64,000 nt of DNA from Cylindrodendrum hubeiense (lineage: Eukaryota > Ascomycota > Sordariomycetes > Hypocreales > Nectriaceae). The notes beneath the pieces were generated by a model that made no database searches, was not told where the DNA came from, and saw only the letters and a program-made list of their open reading frames with translations. Within the stretch, counting starts at the first letter, position 1. Each line of letters opens with the position of its first letter. The position numbers and the translations under genes are program-made. Below, in pieces: positions 45,986 through 58,429 of the stretch. The stretch spans positions 1 through 64,000 of the forward strand of contig JAANBB010000132.1 of NCBI GenBank assembly GCA_014621425.1, read 5' to 3'.

Positions 45986-46799
45986 TCAGTGCAACCAGGC
46001 ATTACTCGATGATCGCCTACCCTTCTCGTACAGCCACTTGTTGTTCAATCCAACACTCGTTCGCTTCCCTCCAGACGGGCTTGGTGAAGTAGGATCCGAG
46101 AATAGGTTGGCGGATGTGCTCCCGCTAAAGGGGCTACCAGACCCGATGGATGACCGCCGCCCGTTCCCAAAGCTATTAACACTCTTCTGGAACAGGGGGC
46201 TGCCAAGAGGCGAGCCAGTGCTTCCCTGCACAATAGGACTACCCCGGCCAGACAGAGGCGAGCTGTTGTAGCTTCCCCTGCTTCCTACAGATCCAGCTAT
46301 CGAGGGTGTTCGCGAGTATCGGGGAGGGGTGCTGAATTTGGCATCGGGCGTGGGTGCCACCGAGGCGGGCGGGAGGCCGAGCAACTGGCGTTGGGCAGGA
46401 GTGAGAGCGATGTCGGAGAGGTCATCCTTTGGCCGAACGAGAGGGAGGCATGCGATGGTAATGTTGAAGAAGGGTACCAGCTGGAGAATGAACCAGGCCC
46501 AGCTCAGGTAGAACCTAACGGATTGGGGGAGACTAAAGACAGGTTAGCTTGGAGGTGAGATGTGATAATATGCGAAGTGCTCACGCTTGAGGTCCAACGT
46601 TGAGCTTAGCGAGGACCTGGGTAGACCAGAGGCCAAGGAGGGCGACGACGTTGTACGCTATTTGCCGGACATTCTTCTCTGAGAACGTGGTCGTATTGCG
46701 CCGCCGGGTGATCTCGTTGAGCTGCGGGTGTCGCCAGGTACCAGGGCTATCGGCAACGGGAGGGCCCTTGACCGGAGTAGACTTGACAGGAGTGGACAT
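45986..46799 (-). CDS. pom34: Nuclear pore membrane protein Pom34
   Basis: Two exons, 46799-46585 and 46532-45986; 253 residues. After an N-terminal TPVKSTPVK region there are two membrane segments, IAYNVVALLGLWSTQVLAKL (about 47-66) and FYLSWAWFILQLVPFFNITIACLPLV (about 79-104), then LTPAQRQLLGLPP and a Ser/Gly-rich tail with many SPLxG/GSPL motifs. This two-helix hairpin plus DDLSDIALTPAQRQLL is the ascomycete Pom34 pattern, a transmembrane component of the pore ring (family knowledge). The intron splits the Ala of PQAL. It diverges from ies1. Confidence 0.88.
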
Positions 46800-47847
46800 C
46801 TTGAAGAGTAGGCTTCGTTAAAGTGAGCCAAGGGGTCAAATTGCGCACGCGACAGTCGTGGTTGGCTGTGATTATGGGATGTGTAGGATCACCACGGTTC
46901 AGGTTCAGGTTGTCGAGGCGATGGGGGAATTCGACAGTAGCGGCGGTGTCCAACGTTGTCCGTGAAGTTCAAGTTGTACAAGTGTCACTTTGCTAAATCT
47001 GCTGCGGGTTAGTAGTCACTGGGGGAGGCCGAAGCCGTGGGGATGGCGGTTGCTCCCTTGGTCGTGGGATTTGTTGACGTTGATGTTGCTGGCCGGAGGT
47101 GAAGGAGAAGGCCCCAGCGACCTGGGGGAAAACACAACGGCAGGCCAAACGCTAATGCTTTGTGTTGCAGCGAGCGACCAGGCACGGGCCACTAACAAGC
47201 CACACCTCCAATGAGCTGAGGAACGCAGACATCTGGCTCTCGTCTGCATGCTGTCATTTGAACAACGCGATCTATGTTATTGATGTTATAGTTCGCTGGG
47301 TTAAACCGCTTATTGATTATATTGAACCAAAAGCTCGAAAACCCCGTGTTTATAAGGGAGTGACCCTTGAAGATGGAATCTCTGGAGGTCAGGTGAAGAA
47401 CCAGAGGGAGACAAACTGAGCCACACCGATCACCGACGCGCAGCCACGGTTTATGAGCCACGACCCTCAGCCACAGGAAACCAGGGGCAGCCGAGTCCCC
47501 TAAACTTCAGCGCATCTTTGACGCGCCTCAGCACTAACTTCCCACGAGCCGCTTTCTGGTGGGCGAGGCTCGGGTGCGCAGCTGTGGCATCTTCCTCATC
47601 TCAGCTTTCACATTCGCGCCAAAACCCTGCTCTCGCTTCATCACAATCGGCATCGTCATCGCCATCCACAACAAGAATTCCCTCATCATCGATTCACTCC
47701 GTTCATCAATAGCTACTTGCCTAATCGACCAGTCTTCTTCGCGACATCGCCATGCGCCGTTAATCCTGACGCACGTCGCCCAGCCGAGTTTCTCCTCTCC
47801 CTCCCGCCCTCCATCGCCACGCAAACTCGCCCAAAACACCGCCCATC
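46800..47847. promoter_or_regulatory. Divergent promoter, pom34 / ies1
   Basis: About 1 kb. An AT-rich island lies at about 47265-47355 inside otherwise GC-rich DNA. The ies1 side turns CT-rich from about 47580. No gene is supported. Confidence 0.45.
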
Positions 47848-49913
47848 ATGGCTGCGTCACCTAGCTCGGTCGGCGCAACGTCCGACATCGAGCCCCCTAG
47901 CTCCCCCGTCCAGGCCGAGAGCAAGTCCTTCCTGTCTCGTGCCGTGACCGAGGATGACGACACGCAGATGGCCGATGCGACGCCTGACCCCGTCGAGAAG
48001 CCGTCTCGGAGCAAGGGAAAGGGATCGCAGGGCAAGGACACAAGCAACCAGCAACAGATTGGCAAGATTCGGCACCTGAAGAAAGAGGATGGAGAGCCCC
48101 TTTGGCGAGAGGATATCCAATACGATTTCCTCAAGGCCGTCTTCGACAACGACATGGTCGTCTTCACCAACTCCTACGACGACAAGATGGAAAAGCAAAC
48201 CTTTGCTGATCTCTACATCGATACCATGTCTCGCAGCACCAAGACCAGCAAGGTCCTCAGAGACAAGCTGTTGAGCGACAGAGAAGCTGCCAAGGGGATG
48301 GCCATGGTTTGTCTCTTGGTCAACATGGGCCGCATGAACACCACTCTCAACTGTGAGCAGACCCTCCCACGCCCGGCTATCTACGTTGCATACTAACTAC
48401 CGCAGTCTTCCCTGAGATGCGAGCACAGCTCCGAACATACCACGCAATTCCTTCCCTCCAGGCCCACCAAGACGCGCATGCCTACAAGCAACTACAAGAT
48501 GCGCCTCGTCTCAAGTCCATTCTCAAGGGCGGCGCCGAGGACCGCAACGAGCCCAATTCCCTAGACAAGATCAAGGGCGAGGATGTTCCGCGCACGAACC
48601 CCGTCAACCTCATCTTCGTCATGTGCAACACGGCCCAGAAGATTGCCGAGCTACATTTCCCCCGCCACCGCGAGTTCCACGACCTCATTATGAAGACCCA
48701 GTACACCAGCAAGTCTCGAGCTAATGCCTTCCTTTGGCTCATGTGGTTCTACCTCGAGTCCGACTTCACCGAAGAAGGATGTGAGGAGAACCCCTTTGGA
48801 CCAGGTGTAGACTACGGTCTGGACGTGGCGAACCAAGGGGTGCCCGTCCTGGATGAAATGACTGAGGAGGAAAAGGCCAAGGAGAATGTGGACACTACCG
48901 AGGAGGTTGACTTTGGTCGAGCCAAGCAAAAGACGCGAGCCAAGATCCTGGAGATGGATCAAGCGTATCTCAATGAGCGCGAGACGAAGCGCGGCAAGAT
49001 CCGCCCATCCTTTGCCGAAGATGGACCGGCTATTCTTCCTCGGATCAGACCCTCGAAGCATGAGTCTGATATGGATAGCACCCGATCTACCCCTCCCCCA
49101 AGAGCTCTTGGTCGGGGTCTAGGCTCTGCACGGAGAGGTGCTCCCCTCAAGTACCAAATCTTCGAAGGCTCTTCGCCAGCACACCATGCGGGCGAGGGCG
49201 TGGTCGCAAGGAAGCCTCGTCCCCCAACGGCGCACCAATTAGCCGTTGAGCGGAACCGGAGCCAGAGGGTTGAGTACATCCTGGACCGTGGCCTTCGTAG
49301 GCAACACCACAAGAGCCGGAAAGCTCGACGCCAGCACGGTGCTATTTTCAGAGCGTACCGACGACTTGAATCTCAGGCAGACCCCTTTGAGGATAGCGAT
49401 GAGGAGGGCTCCATTCCGCAAAACCTCTCCTTCCTTGGAGACAAGGCACCTGGACTTTTCCGCGAGAGGGGACTGGGCGGACTCTGTCTCCTCACAAACG
49501 AAGACGACGACTACGGTGAGGAAGTCAGCTCTTACGCATCTGCCTTGAGACGAACAAACCGACGACTGTCCCGCTGGGGCACTGGCAATATCGAGCTCGG
49601 CGTCGTTCCCCCGATCAAGCGACCCAAGAAGAAGTCAGATGAGGACAAGGACGACGGCGCGGATGGTGCGGATCAAGATGACGACGATAAGATCAATGGT
49701 CAGCTCAATGGCGATGATATGAACGGCGACATGACAGTCGGGGACATGACGTTGGGTGATATTACAGTTGGAGATGTCACAATGGGCGACATGACCATGG
49801 ACGATGCGGAAATGGAGGACCAGACCATGCTCAACGATGACGAGGATAGGGGGGATGATGACCTCGACGACCCGGACCGCACGGAGGTTATGGGCGACTC
49901 TGACATTGATTGA
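47848..49913 (+). CDS. ies1: INO80 complex subunit Ies1 (Ino eighty subunit 1)
   Basis: Two exons, 47848-48352 and 48406-49913; 670 residues. The conserved core, about residues 75-330, contains LKKEDGEPLWREDIQYDFLKAVF, FADLYIDTMSRSTKTSKVLRDKLL, MAMVCLLVNMGRMNTTLNFFPEMRAQLRTYHAIPSLQ and AFLWLMWFYLESDF, matching fungal Ies1. The intron splits the Phe of LNFFPEM. Basic stretches near 415-440 (RRQHHKSRKARRQHGAIF) may contact DNA or nucleosomes (inference). The C-terminus is very acidic and contains GDMT-type repeats. INO80 slides nucleosomes and exchanges H2A.Z in the nucleus (family knowledge). Confidence 0.92.
49722..49806 (+). repeat. In-frame 15-nt repeats encoding GDMT-x units in ies1
   Basis: Five to six consecutive units read GDMTV-GDMTL-GDITV-GDVTM-GDMTM-DDAEM. 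Units differ at several third positions, so the array is not a recent slippage product. Confidence 0.8.
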
Positions 49914-50716
49914 ACGCGGCGGCAGAGGGCCGCTTGCCGCAGAGAGTCTGTAAATCTAGGTACGGTAGCGTAAGGAAGGGAAGGCGGTCTCAATGGCGAT
50001 GTAAAATGGTGATCGCACAGGATTAGGGACTTTGAGGAGTTTTTTTCTTTTCTTTTTTTTCCGGCTTGCTTGCTCTTTTTTTTTCTTGCTTGCGTTGCTT
50101 GCCGCAGCCTGTAATGTACGAGGCGTTGAGATGTACGAGAACTATTTGGGACTTGGCGTTGCTTTTCTCTAGAGGCCGCCAGAGGGAAACAGAAAGAACC
50201 ACCAAAAATACAGGATTATTAGACGCCAATTCGCATTCGCATATCCACGTCCCCGTCTCACGTCCCCGTCCCACGTCCACGTCCCACGTCCACCATTATG
50301 CAGTCACTTACACATCGCTGGCTGGCGCCGTTTCCAAACCCGAACACGAAAACGAAACGCGTGTCTGGCTGGCGCAAATTAAGCCAAGTCTGATGGCCGT
50401 CTCCATAAGTCAATGGGCGGGCCGGGTAATTGTCGTTCATCTCCTGCATCGCATCGCATCACCCGGGAGTCGCGGAGCCGAGCGGTGAGACTCGGCAGTT
50501 ACCATTCAGGGTCCCCCGACGAATCTCCGCCGCGGACGCCCTCAACATAATTACCGTCTAAGACGCGCCCGTCGGCTTTTCTTTTCTGTATCCCTTTCGT
50601 ACTGCATCGGTCTGCGCCAATTGACCCGGGATCGACGTCGCGCTTCTCGCAGTACACTTACCTTTTTAATATTCGACTTGTTCCTTTTCAGTCCTTCCCT
50701 CTAGACACCAATCGCG
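49914..50716. promoter_or_regulatory. Intergenic: ies1 3' region and erg2 promoter
   Basis: T-rich runs stand at 50041-50062 and 50077-50086. A short tandem of cacgtcc units lies at 50247-50291. The last 150 bp are CT-rich, as expected for the erg2 leader. No gene is supported. Confidence 0.45.
50247..50291. repeat. Cacgtcc-based microsatellite
   Basis: About seven imperfect units of cacgtcc(c)cgt/ccacgtc occur in tandem upstream of erg2. Each contains cacgt, an E-box-like core, so the tract might bind bHLH factors; that is speculation. Confidence 0.6.
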
Positions 50717-51519
50717 ATGCCGAAGTCCGACAGCGCCCCCGCGGGCATCAGCCGGCTCCTGGCCATTCTGGCCGTGATGACCGGCCTCCTGGCGTCAGTC
50801 TTCTACGTCCTGGAGCAGAACCTTGACAAGTTCTACATCTTCGAGCTCGACCACTTGGACGATGTATCGAAGCGTGCGCTCGCCGAGCACGGCAACAACA
50901 CCCGAGCTGTCGTGCAGTACATCACCTCGGAGCTTCACGAGAAGCACCCTGCCCACATCAACCTCCACGAGGAGTGGGTTTTCAACAACGCCGGTGGTGC
51001 CATGGGCGCCATGTACATCATCCATGCCAGTAAGAACCTCTTGTAGCGCTGTTGGACAATTCCAAGATGCTAACATGTCTCCAGGTGTGACTGAGTATCT
51101 CATCATCTTCGGTTCGCGCCCCTTGAATCCCATGCTCCTCACTCGAGGGAGACAGGATTTCGTCGCTAACAATACAAACAGGAACCGCAATTGGCACCGA
51201 AGGTCACTCTGGCCGCCACACAGCCGACGACTACTTCCACATCCTGTCCGGAACGCAGCTCGCGTATGTGCCCGGTTCGTACGAGGCCGAGGTCTACCCT
51301 GCTGGCAGCATCCACCACCTGCACCGCGGCGACGTCAAGCAGTATAAGATGCCCGAGGGCTGCTTCGCCATGGAGTATGCTCGTGGATGGATCCCTCCCA
51401 TGCTGTTCTTCGGCTTCGCGGACGGTCTGTCGAGCACTCTGGACTTCCCCACGCTGTGGCACACCACTCGCATCACTGGACGTGAGATGATTGCCAATCT
51501 GCTGAAGGCGAAGCTGTAA
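50717..51519 (+). CDS. erg2: Sterol C-8 isomerase Erg2
   Basis: Three exons, 50717-51029, 51085-51111, 51182-51519; 225 residues, the standard Erg2 length. One N-terminal membrane anchor (LLAILAVMTGLLASVFYVL) is followed by the sigma-1 receptor/Erg2 cupin-like domain: [55 protein letters not shown] and HHLHRGDVKQYKMPEGCFAMEYARGWIPPMLFFG. It shifts the sterol C8-C9 double bond to C7-C8 in the ergosterol pathway in the ER and is a target of morpholine fungicides (family knowledge). The 27-nt middle exon encodes VTEYLIIF and is required by the conserved core. Confidence 0.95.
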
Positions 51520-54466
51520 GCAATGGATGTCAAGGAGTGAGGAGGAGATACAATCATCGAGGGTGCGACTGAATAGAGCGCTTTTCGGAATCGGCCGGCC
51601 AAGTAGTGAGTGAATGGGTTGAATGAATGGGTTGTCTAGGTCACCTAGTTCAGACATTCATACATTCATACACACTTGCCATGCCATCAAGGCCGCCATG
51701 TGTATAGTGTACGATAATGTACATAGAGGATCAGCAAGAGAGATGGAGACCACTTTAGACAGGGCCAACAATGGATACCACATTGGCGGATGAAATGACA
51801 TTTGCACCGCCACATATGGACGGGATCACGCCAGCAGAATATTCCGAGCTCCCTTGTTTGGAATGCCGCTTGCTTATCGCATGTTAGTCACTCAATGTGC
51901 CAAGCCGTCGGGCTCAATACGAGGGCTTGGCTGCACGATTAAGCTTAAGTTTGACGGTAAACTGCCAGGTGATGGATGAACCTTACTTGGAGCACATAAT
52001 GCCTCTGCATTGTCACCTGTCTTTAGATGCAGATCTATCATCAAGGGTGCGTCTCGAAGTTTACGGCATCTGGAACCGAGGTGGTTTGTCTCATCTTGCC
52101 TGTGGGGTTGATGCTGATAGCTCCACCTGTGTTGGCTGATCGGGAACTTGATATTCAAGCGATTTGAAGAGAAGGCAGACAATGCCAACTCGGAGAGAGA
52201 GTAGCTTAGAGAGTGGTAGTCGTGCAATCGACGTATCAAAAACGCCCGTCGGATGACCACTTGAGTGATGATGGTTGACCTGAGCGAATGTCATCGGGAA
52301 CCGCCACAATGCGTTCGTCTTCCAGTCCGACGTTACCCGTTGGTACGCGCAATGCATGATGATTGTTCGGTTGACAGGTACGGGTGAAATCCGAACCGAA
52401 ATGCTGGCAAGTCGTGGCCAGGGAAGAAGCGAAGTTGAGACGGCAGGGGTTCGCTTGGGACGAGAGACAAGATACGATCGTCCAGGCCAGCAGATCGACA
52501 ACAAGACAGCCGATTCGGAATTGCACTGTCAGCATCCAATCCCACCGCGAGCGAATTTGTACATGATGCGAATTATTCGTATCGATTGACTGGTCAGACA
52601 CATGAGAGGGTGCCAACCCCTGTCAGCAACTCTGGAGGGGGAAGCTTAAAGAATAATATGTAAGGTGGTAAGAAAGGATCATGGCGGTTGGAGTTGTCTG
52701 GCGCAGATGTGATTAGGCGGGATTAGGAAGGTGGCGCTGCGGTGTAGGGCACGGGGCTTGACTTGGCAGGGAACTGCGAGCGCTATCTCCCCACACTGCC
52801 GACGCACTACGTAGAGTACGTACGCAAGCGCTGTTGTTTATGCCAACGTCTGTCCATCTCGCGGGTCGGCGGCAATGGTTCTGGGGAGAGGAGATGCTGC
52901 TTGGTGTTGTTGTTTGGTGTTTGGTGTTTGCTTCGAGTGCAAGGATAAGGCGAGTGAGTCCTGCGTCTCGGAAGTTGTCATGATGTTCGGCTGCTTGCCG
53001 TGTGACGGCTGGCAAGACACATGTCGCTCGAGGTACGAAGCAGCATCACCCACCGATTAGAAGCCACGGAATCAGCAGATTGCCGCTCAACGGGCCCTGC
53101 TCTCCATGTCCGTCTCTCTTGCGCCGTCGTCCCCTGTCCAGCCGGCATGGCCAAGACCTGGCCAAGACGAGGCCTAGTCCGCGCGGCCGCCTCCCGCGAC
53201 GCGCCTCTGCCACTCGGCCACACCCTCGGAACATTGGCGCATGCATTGGCGTCTTGGGCTTCCTTATCGTGGTCGCCTTCCCGCACCGATGCGCGACACA
53301 CGACTGGCAGCGTTGCAACGTTGCCGGAACTTTTGATTTGGGGCTTCGCTTCACCATACGATGATTGCCGCTGCCCTGTTACCCTGCCCTGCTATCCTGC
53401 CCTGTCCTCCCTTGCCTCCTCGCTTGTATCCATCACCAGATCCTTTCGAGAGGGGGTTCTGGACATCCGCGTTGCTTCTGGTTCGCTGCCGCGTCTTGGC
53501 CATGGCAACACACGACTTGGATGTGGCAACGATCGTCGAGATGGTCTTGCAGTTGAGGGGGTAGATAAGCCGCACCCTCTGCTCAGCCTTAGTAGTTGAG
53601 GAACTTCTGGAAGCATTGGCAAGCCCTAAAAGGGAATGGGGTGAGGGGGCATTTGCATGCCAAGTGCGAAGTATGTACGGCAAACGGAGCATCATGCCTC
53701 ATCTGACGTGGAGTTACCAAGTAAGGGTCCTCGCAAGAACGGGGCGAGAAGCAGGGAGCCGGTCCTCTCAATGGTCCGATCTTCATCCCAAGGATCAAGC
53801 CAACACGGTCGATACACCCTCCCGTCAACGTCCCACCTCAATGAACCAATTGTCCTTGCCGATGTGGTTATCCCACGGACGCGAAACCACCCGGTGCTAC
53901 CCCAGCAGCCTCTCAAGGGCCACCGACGCCCGCAGCAATCTTGTTGATGATGGAAGAAGCTGCAGATATGCCATAATTGGAATGAACATGGGGGTTGAAA
54001 GAGCGAATGATCGAGTCTGCGAAGATGGAGAATCCAAGCTGCTTACCTTGCGTACCTCCAGTCCTGGTAACAACCCACTGCCAAGCATCTAGCAGCTGTA
54101 AGTGTCTGCCCTATGTTAACCGTTGAGGAAGGAGCTCTCGTTACGGCGTAGTTCGTACCCTTTCTGCCGTCCCTGCTAAGCTCCAAGATCTTCCATCGAC
54201 CGCTTAGACCAGTCGGAGCTTGCCATTTTGCCTCATCACGAGCATCTGATATCTGTATGACCTTTTGCGTGCCCAGCCCGACCTTCTTCTTTCACTCTAA
54301 TCCTTGCTGCTGTGATACGCCCCCTCCAGCTCCCAAGCTCCCAAGCTTCCAATCCTTGTGAATGTCATGGGCCCTGCTCCTAGTCGTAGTGCATGCTTTC
54401 GGCCCTCGACTGTTTTGGTGTGATCGCTGATTCCTCAATCGGGCCAACCTCCCGCCGGGTCTCAGT
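51520..54466. other. Gene-poor 3-kb region between erg2 and the peptide transporter gene
   Basis: No gene is supported on either strand. Open frames of 60-190 codons exist around 52978-53695, but they overlap in several frames and lack recognisable domains or splice-consistent extensions. A pyrimidine-rich tract of ccctgcc units lies at 53374-53420. The last few hundred bases should hold the transporter's promoter. Confidence 0.45.
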
Positions 54467-54473
54467 TATAAAG
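54467..54473 (+). promoter_or_regulatory. TATA box of the peptide transporter gene
   Basis: TATAAAG lies 139 bp before the ATG at 54606, preceded by GC-rich and followed by CT-rich sequence, as in many strongly regulated fungal genes. Confidence 0.55.
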
Positions 54474-54605
54474 ACGGGTCCCGGATCACGCCTGCAGCTG
54501 CTTCTCGCCTCTTGAACTTGCCAGTCCCGAGTCTGTGGCACCTAGCCCAATCAAGCACTACATCGTTGTCGTGGAATAATTGTTAGCAAAGAAGAACCAT
54601 TGACA

Positions 54606-56650
54606 ATGTCGCCTCCCGGTGACGTGACCGACTCAATCGCCGGAGCTGAGCTGCGTGCTGAGCTCGTTGACGAGAAGAGAGCCTCCATCTCTGCGGAGCC
54701 TGCCATCACCGAGATAGCTCCTCGCAAGAATGCCTTCCATATCGCCGACACGAGCGGCCTGGAGCTTCCCAGTGATGCAGATATGCGCACCCTGAGACGA
54801 GTCCCGAACCACATCCCTCTCAAGCTCTTCACCATTGCCTTTATCGAACTGTGCGAGCGTTTCTCATACTATGGTTGCACCGTCGTGTGTAAGTTTCCAT
54901 ACCATAGCCCTTTCAGCCATTGAGCCATGAGCAATGCTGACCACTCTCCTAGTCACCAACTTCATCCAGCAGCCCCTCCCCGAGGGATCCACCACAGGTG
55001 CCATGGTCATCGATGGTGATCAGCCCGGTGCCCTTGGAATGGGTCAGAGAGCCTCGACCGGTCTCACCACCTTCAATCAGTTCTGGCAGTACTTTATGCC
55101 GCTTGCCGGTGCGTACGTCGCTGATCAGTACTGGGGACGTTACAAGACCATCAACTATGCCTTGGGCATTGACATCATCGGCCACATCATTCTGATCATT
55201 TCTGCTGTTCCACCCGTCATTAAGAATAGTGATGGTTCCCTGGGTGCCATGGTTATTGCCATCCTCGTCATTGGCTTCGGTACCGGCGGTTTCAAGCCCA
55301 ATGTCAACCCGCTCATCGTAGAACAGCTTGGGGAACAATTCATGCATATCAAGACACTAAAGTCGGGTGAGCGTGTCATTGTTGACCCTGCTGTCACCAT
55401 CGAGCGAATTTATAACTGGTTCTACTTCTGCATCAACGTTGGCGCCCTTATCGGCCAACTTGCGATGGTATGCTCAATTGAATCCGCGAAATTCCAGAAT
55501 ATTGCTAATTTCTCTTAACAGGTCTACGCTGAGAAATATGTCGGATTCTGGCTCTCTTATACTCTTCCCACTATCATGCTGTGCATATGCCCGTTGATCA
55601 TGTGGTGGGGACGCGACAAGTACGAGAAGCGGCCACCGGGTGGCTCTCTCATTAAGCCAGCACTACAGACTTGGTTCCTCGCCCAAAAAGGCCGCTGGTC
55701 CATCAATCCGTTCCAAACTTGGAAGAACATGCACGATGGCACTTTCTGGGATAATGTGAAGCCGTCTAACTTCACCGACGAGACTCGACCCAAGTGGATG
55801 AACTTTGATGACGCCTGGGTCGACGAGCTGAGACGTGGATTTGCTGCCTGCGCTGTCTTCTGCTGGTATCCAATCTTCTGGCTTTGCTACAACCAGAGTA
55901 AGTGTAACAGAATAAACACGGTATATGTCAAGACCGCTAACCAGTCTTATAGTCAACAACAATCTCATCTCTCAAGCCGCGACGATGGAGCTTCATGGAG
56001 TCCCCAACGACGTTCTATCCAACTTGAACCCCTTCGCTCTTCTCATCTTCATCCCACTCAACGACTTCTTCATTTATCCCGCCCTTCGAAAGGCAGGTAT
56101 TAAATTCACGCCCATCAAGAAGATCACAGCTGGCTTCTTTGTGGGTTGTGCTGCCATGATCTGGGCGGCTGTAATCCAATATTACATCTACCAGAAGTCC
56201 GAGTGTGGTAACCATGCATCCGGGGAGATCTGGAGCGAGGAGGAAGGAGAGATGGTCACTTGTGCCGCAGCCCCTATCAATGTCTGGGCCCAGACTGGAT
56301 CATATGTCCTCATTGCCCTCGCCGAGGTCTTTGCCTCCATCACCTCTCTCGAGTATGCCTTTTCCAAGGCCCCCAAGAACATGCGGTCGATGGTACAGGC
56401 TGTTTCACTCTTCATGACTGCCTTCTCATCCGCTCTTGGCCAGGCCCTGGTGGGTCTTGCGGCCGATCCCCTTCTGGTCTGGAACTACGGCGTCGTCGCA
56501 ATTCTCGCCTTCATCGCAGGAACCTGCTTCTGGTTTCAGTTTAAGGACTTGGACATACATGAGGATGACTTAAATAACCTCCCTGAGGGTCGTGCGGGCG
56601 TCACAGCTGATGAGGAGAATCGGTATGAGCTGAAGGGCGCCCAAAACTAG
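54606..56650 (+). CDS. ptr2: Proton-coupled di/tripeptide transporter, PTR2/POT family
   Basis: Four exons, 54606-54888, 54953-55467, 55522-55897, 55953-56650; 623 residues. The POT helix-1 motif ELCERFSYYG (81-90) carries the ExxER residues used in proton coupling; FNQFWQYFMPLAGAYVADQYWGRYKTI and FGTGGFKPNVNPLIVEQ follow, then the second family motif FYFCINVGALIGQ. Near the C-terminus ALAEVFASITSLEYAFSKAPKNMRSMVQA is typical. The cytosolic tail ends in LPEGRAGVTADEENRYELKGAQN. It imports small peptides at the plasma membrane (family knowledge). The start was set at the first true ATG. A relic of a related C-terminus lies 4.3 kb downstream. Confidence 0.93.
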
Positions 56651-57445
56651 GGGGTGGTTGGGGTATATTGATGGAAATCAAGCACTACCTAAATCATTTA
56701 GCCAAGTGTTATGGTCTTATCTATTTATTTATTTAGCATACAACATCCTAATTATTTATCTTAGTCCATAAAACTCTACACTTGTCTATGGAAGGGGGTT
56801 GGTTGCTCAGGAGTGGAAACCTGACTGGACATTCGCTCATCCTTTCCGCATCGTGCGCTCTTCCCTCGCTCCTCTTGTTGCAGTACTCCTTTAAGGGTTA
56901 ATCCAAGGATTTGTTAGGCTTTGCTTTCAGAGTCTCTTTCGCCGCAGTTGGGTCGGCTTCTCGCCGATCCCGGGGGGTGCGGTTCTGCGGCCGTGGCTGC
57001 CGGCCCGGACCCGGGCCCGGGACCCAGTTTTCTCCGGCCATGGTGGTGTCGTCGCGCCGGACGTCTGTTATGGTCGTATATAAATACAGCATGTACCTCT
57101 AACTTCCCTCTCTAACACCTAGCCGCTGTAGGGCTGTTAAACTCTGGCCAGCTGCCTTTATCGAATCTTTCCTGTTAGTTGAGTTGCATTGTGCTCGACT
57201 CATGAAATGCGGGAGTGTCAATTACATAGTAGGGAGGCGAGAGATATCAAGGAGGTCATCGAGGTACCTGCAAGAATGCGCTCACATAGCGATGCTCTAA
57301 TGGTTGGGCACGTTGTTAGAACCACGCGTTGTTGCATTGTCATATTTTTCCTTCACGTTAGACATTAGCCGTTACAATATTGCAATACACGGGGAACTCC
57401 TTTTTATGTAAATGGCGCAGTCGGTAAATCCAACAACTTTTTATA
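56651..57445. other. Intergenic after ptr2, with a GC-rich palindromic patch
   Basis: The first 200 bp are AT-rich 3' region. At 57003-57023 there is cggcccggacccgggcccggg, a strongly self-complementary patch. A TATA-like tatataaata lies at 57077-57086 but points to no convincing gene on either strand. Confidence 0.4.
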
Positions 57446-57637
57446 TTACGAAGCCAATCCCCCACTTGCGGCCGCAAGCCCCGAGTTGGCCATTTCGTTG
57501 TGGTCCTGGGGTGCGTCAGGCGGGCCGTCGTGGTAGGGTGCGCCGGGTGCGTCGGGCGGGCCATCATAGTAGGTGGAGAGGCGGTTGGTTCGACTCTGTT
57601 GACCAGGACGGCTTTTGTGCCAGGGCACTGGAAACAT
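57446..57637 (-). pseudogene. Fragment with N/D-G-P-P-D-A-P repeats, minus-strand copy
   Basis: Reading the minus strand, 63 codons encode YYDGPPDAPGAPYHDGPPDA-type repeats, then PQDHNEMANSGLAAASGG and a stop. It is related to the longer plus-strand tract at 58727-59090, including the segment after the repeats (PQ-x-x-N-x-MA). No promoter or full-length gene is evident. It could be a short real gene or a relic; being short and repeated, it is treated as a relic. Confidence 0.45.
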
Positions 57638-58429
57638 TTGTACAAGAAGAAGGTTGCCGAGAAGAAGTCTCTCGAAGCATCGGCGTCCAGCTAATTACCC
57701 AATATGAATATCAAGGTTACGAATATCCGTGCAAGCAGATGAATATAAGTCCCTTTCTTTCTTGTCCCTCACCCGTTCGATAGTTGTGGCCAACCTGAGA
57801 AGTCTTGGCCCAGTGGACTTGTGTGGAGGCGTCAGCCGACATTTGTAGGCTGATCCAGGACGATAACTGGCACATTCTCTTGGTGTTCTGGGTCAGTAAC
57901 TGGGCTCATTGCGATATGGCTCCAGCCAAACGAAGACCAGCCAAACACTGATAATTGAAGGGGTATCTCACTAACTCTGCTCTACAGTAGATACTATACC
58001 TACCTTTCATTCTCTACCTTGGCATGCCTCGTGTTGGATGAGTCAAGTAACTTCAACCCTGAATCCGCTGTCTACCACTATTTGCGAGTCCTGCAATGCC
58101 CCGATGTGACACACGACGCAACAGAGAGCCCTGACTTCACGCTCCTAGTCGAGGTCAGCGATGGGTAGATGAAAGCAACCGGGGCGAAGGTGTGTTCAAC
58201 GCTGAGGGCCCCTAAGGCAGCCAGGATGGCAGTGATCACGGAACCAGTACGCTGATCAATTCCTTCCGTCCAAAGTTAGGCAGCAAGCGCAAATCCAAGT
58301 CCCAAACGGAAAGAAGTGTGCGAGTCTCATGACCTTTGCCAGGTACACCTACCTACCTTACAGGAAGAGTCCTGAAAATCAGTTGCTCGCAGCTGCCCAC
58401 AGCTGCTGAGGCAACCACAACTACATAAG
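57638..58429. other. Intergenic spacer between the two opposite repeat tracts
   Basis: About 0.8 kb with no supported gene. It includes an acctacctaccttacagg element near 58347-58364. The end leads into a promoter-like stretch for the plus-strand repeat gene. Confidence 0.4.

Noticed and set aside
52978..53695. Overlapping frames of 60-190 codons in the gap between erg2 and ptr2
   Set aside because: Several frames are open at once in GC-rich DNA, with no domain, no splice-consistent extension and no promoter signal.
54100..54605. GATA-factor sites in the ptr2 promoter, as expected for NmrA/AreA control
   Set aside because: I did not find a clear cluster of HGATAR motifs in the proximal promoter; direct nitrogen control cannot be claimed from it.
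56898..57041. Small minus-strand frame MAGENWVPGPGPGRQP... after a TATA-like box
   Set aside because: Only 47 codons, driven by a GC palindrome, and the TATA would be too close to the ATG. Not supported as a gene.
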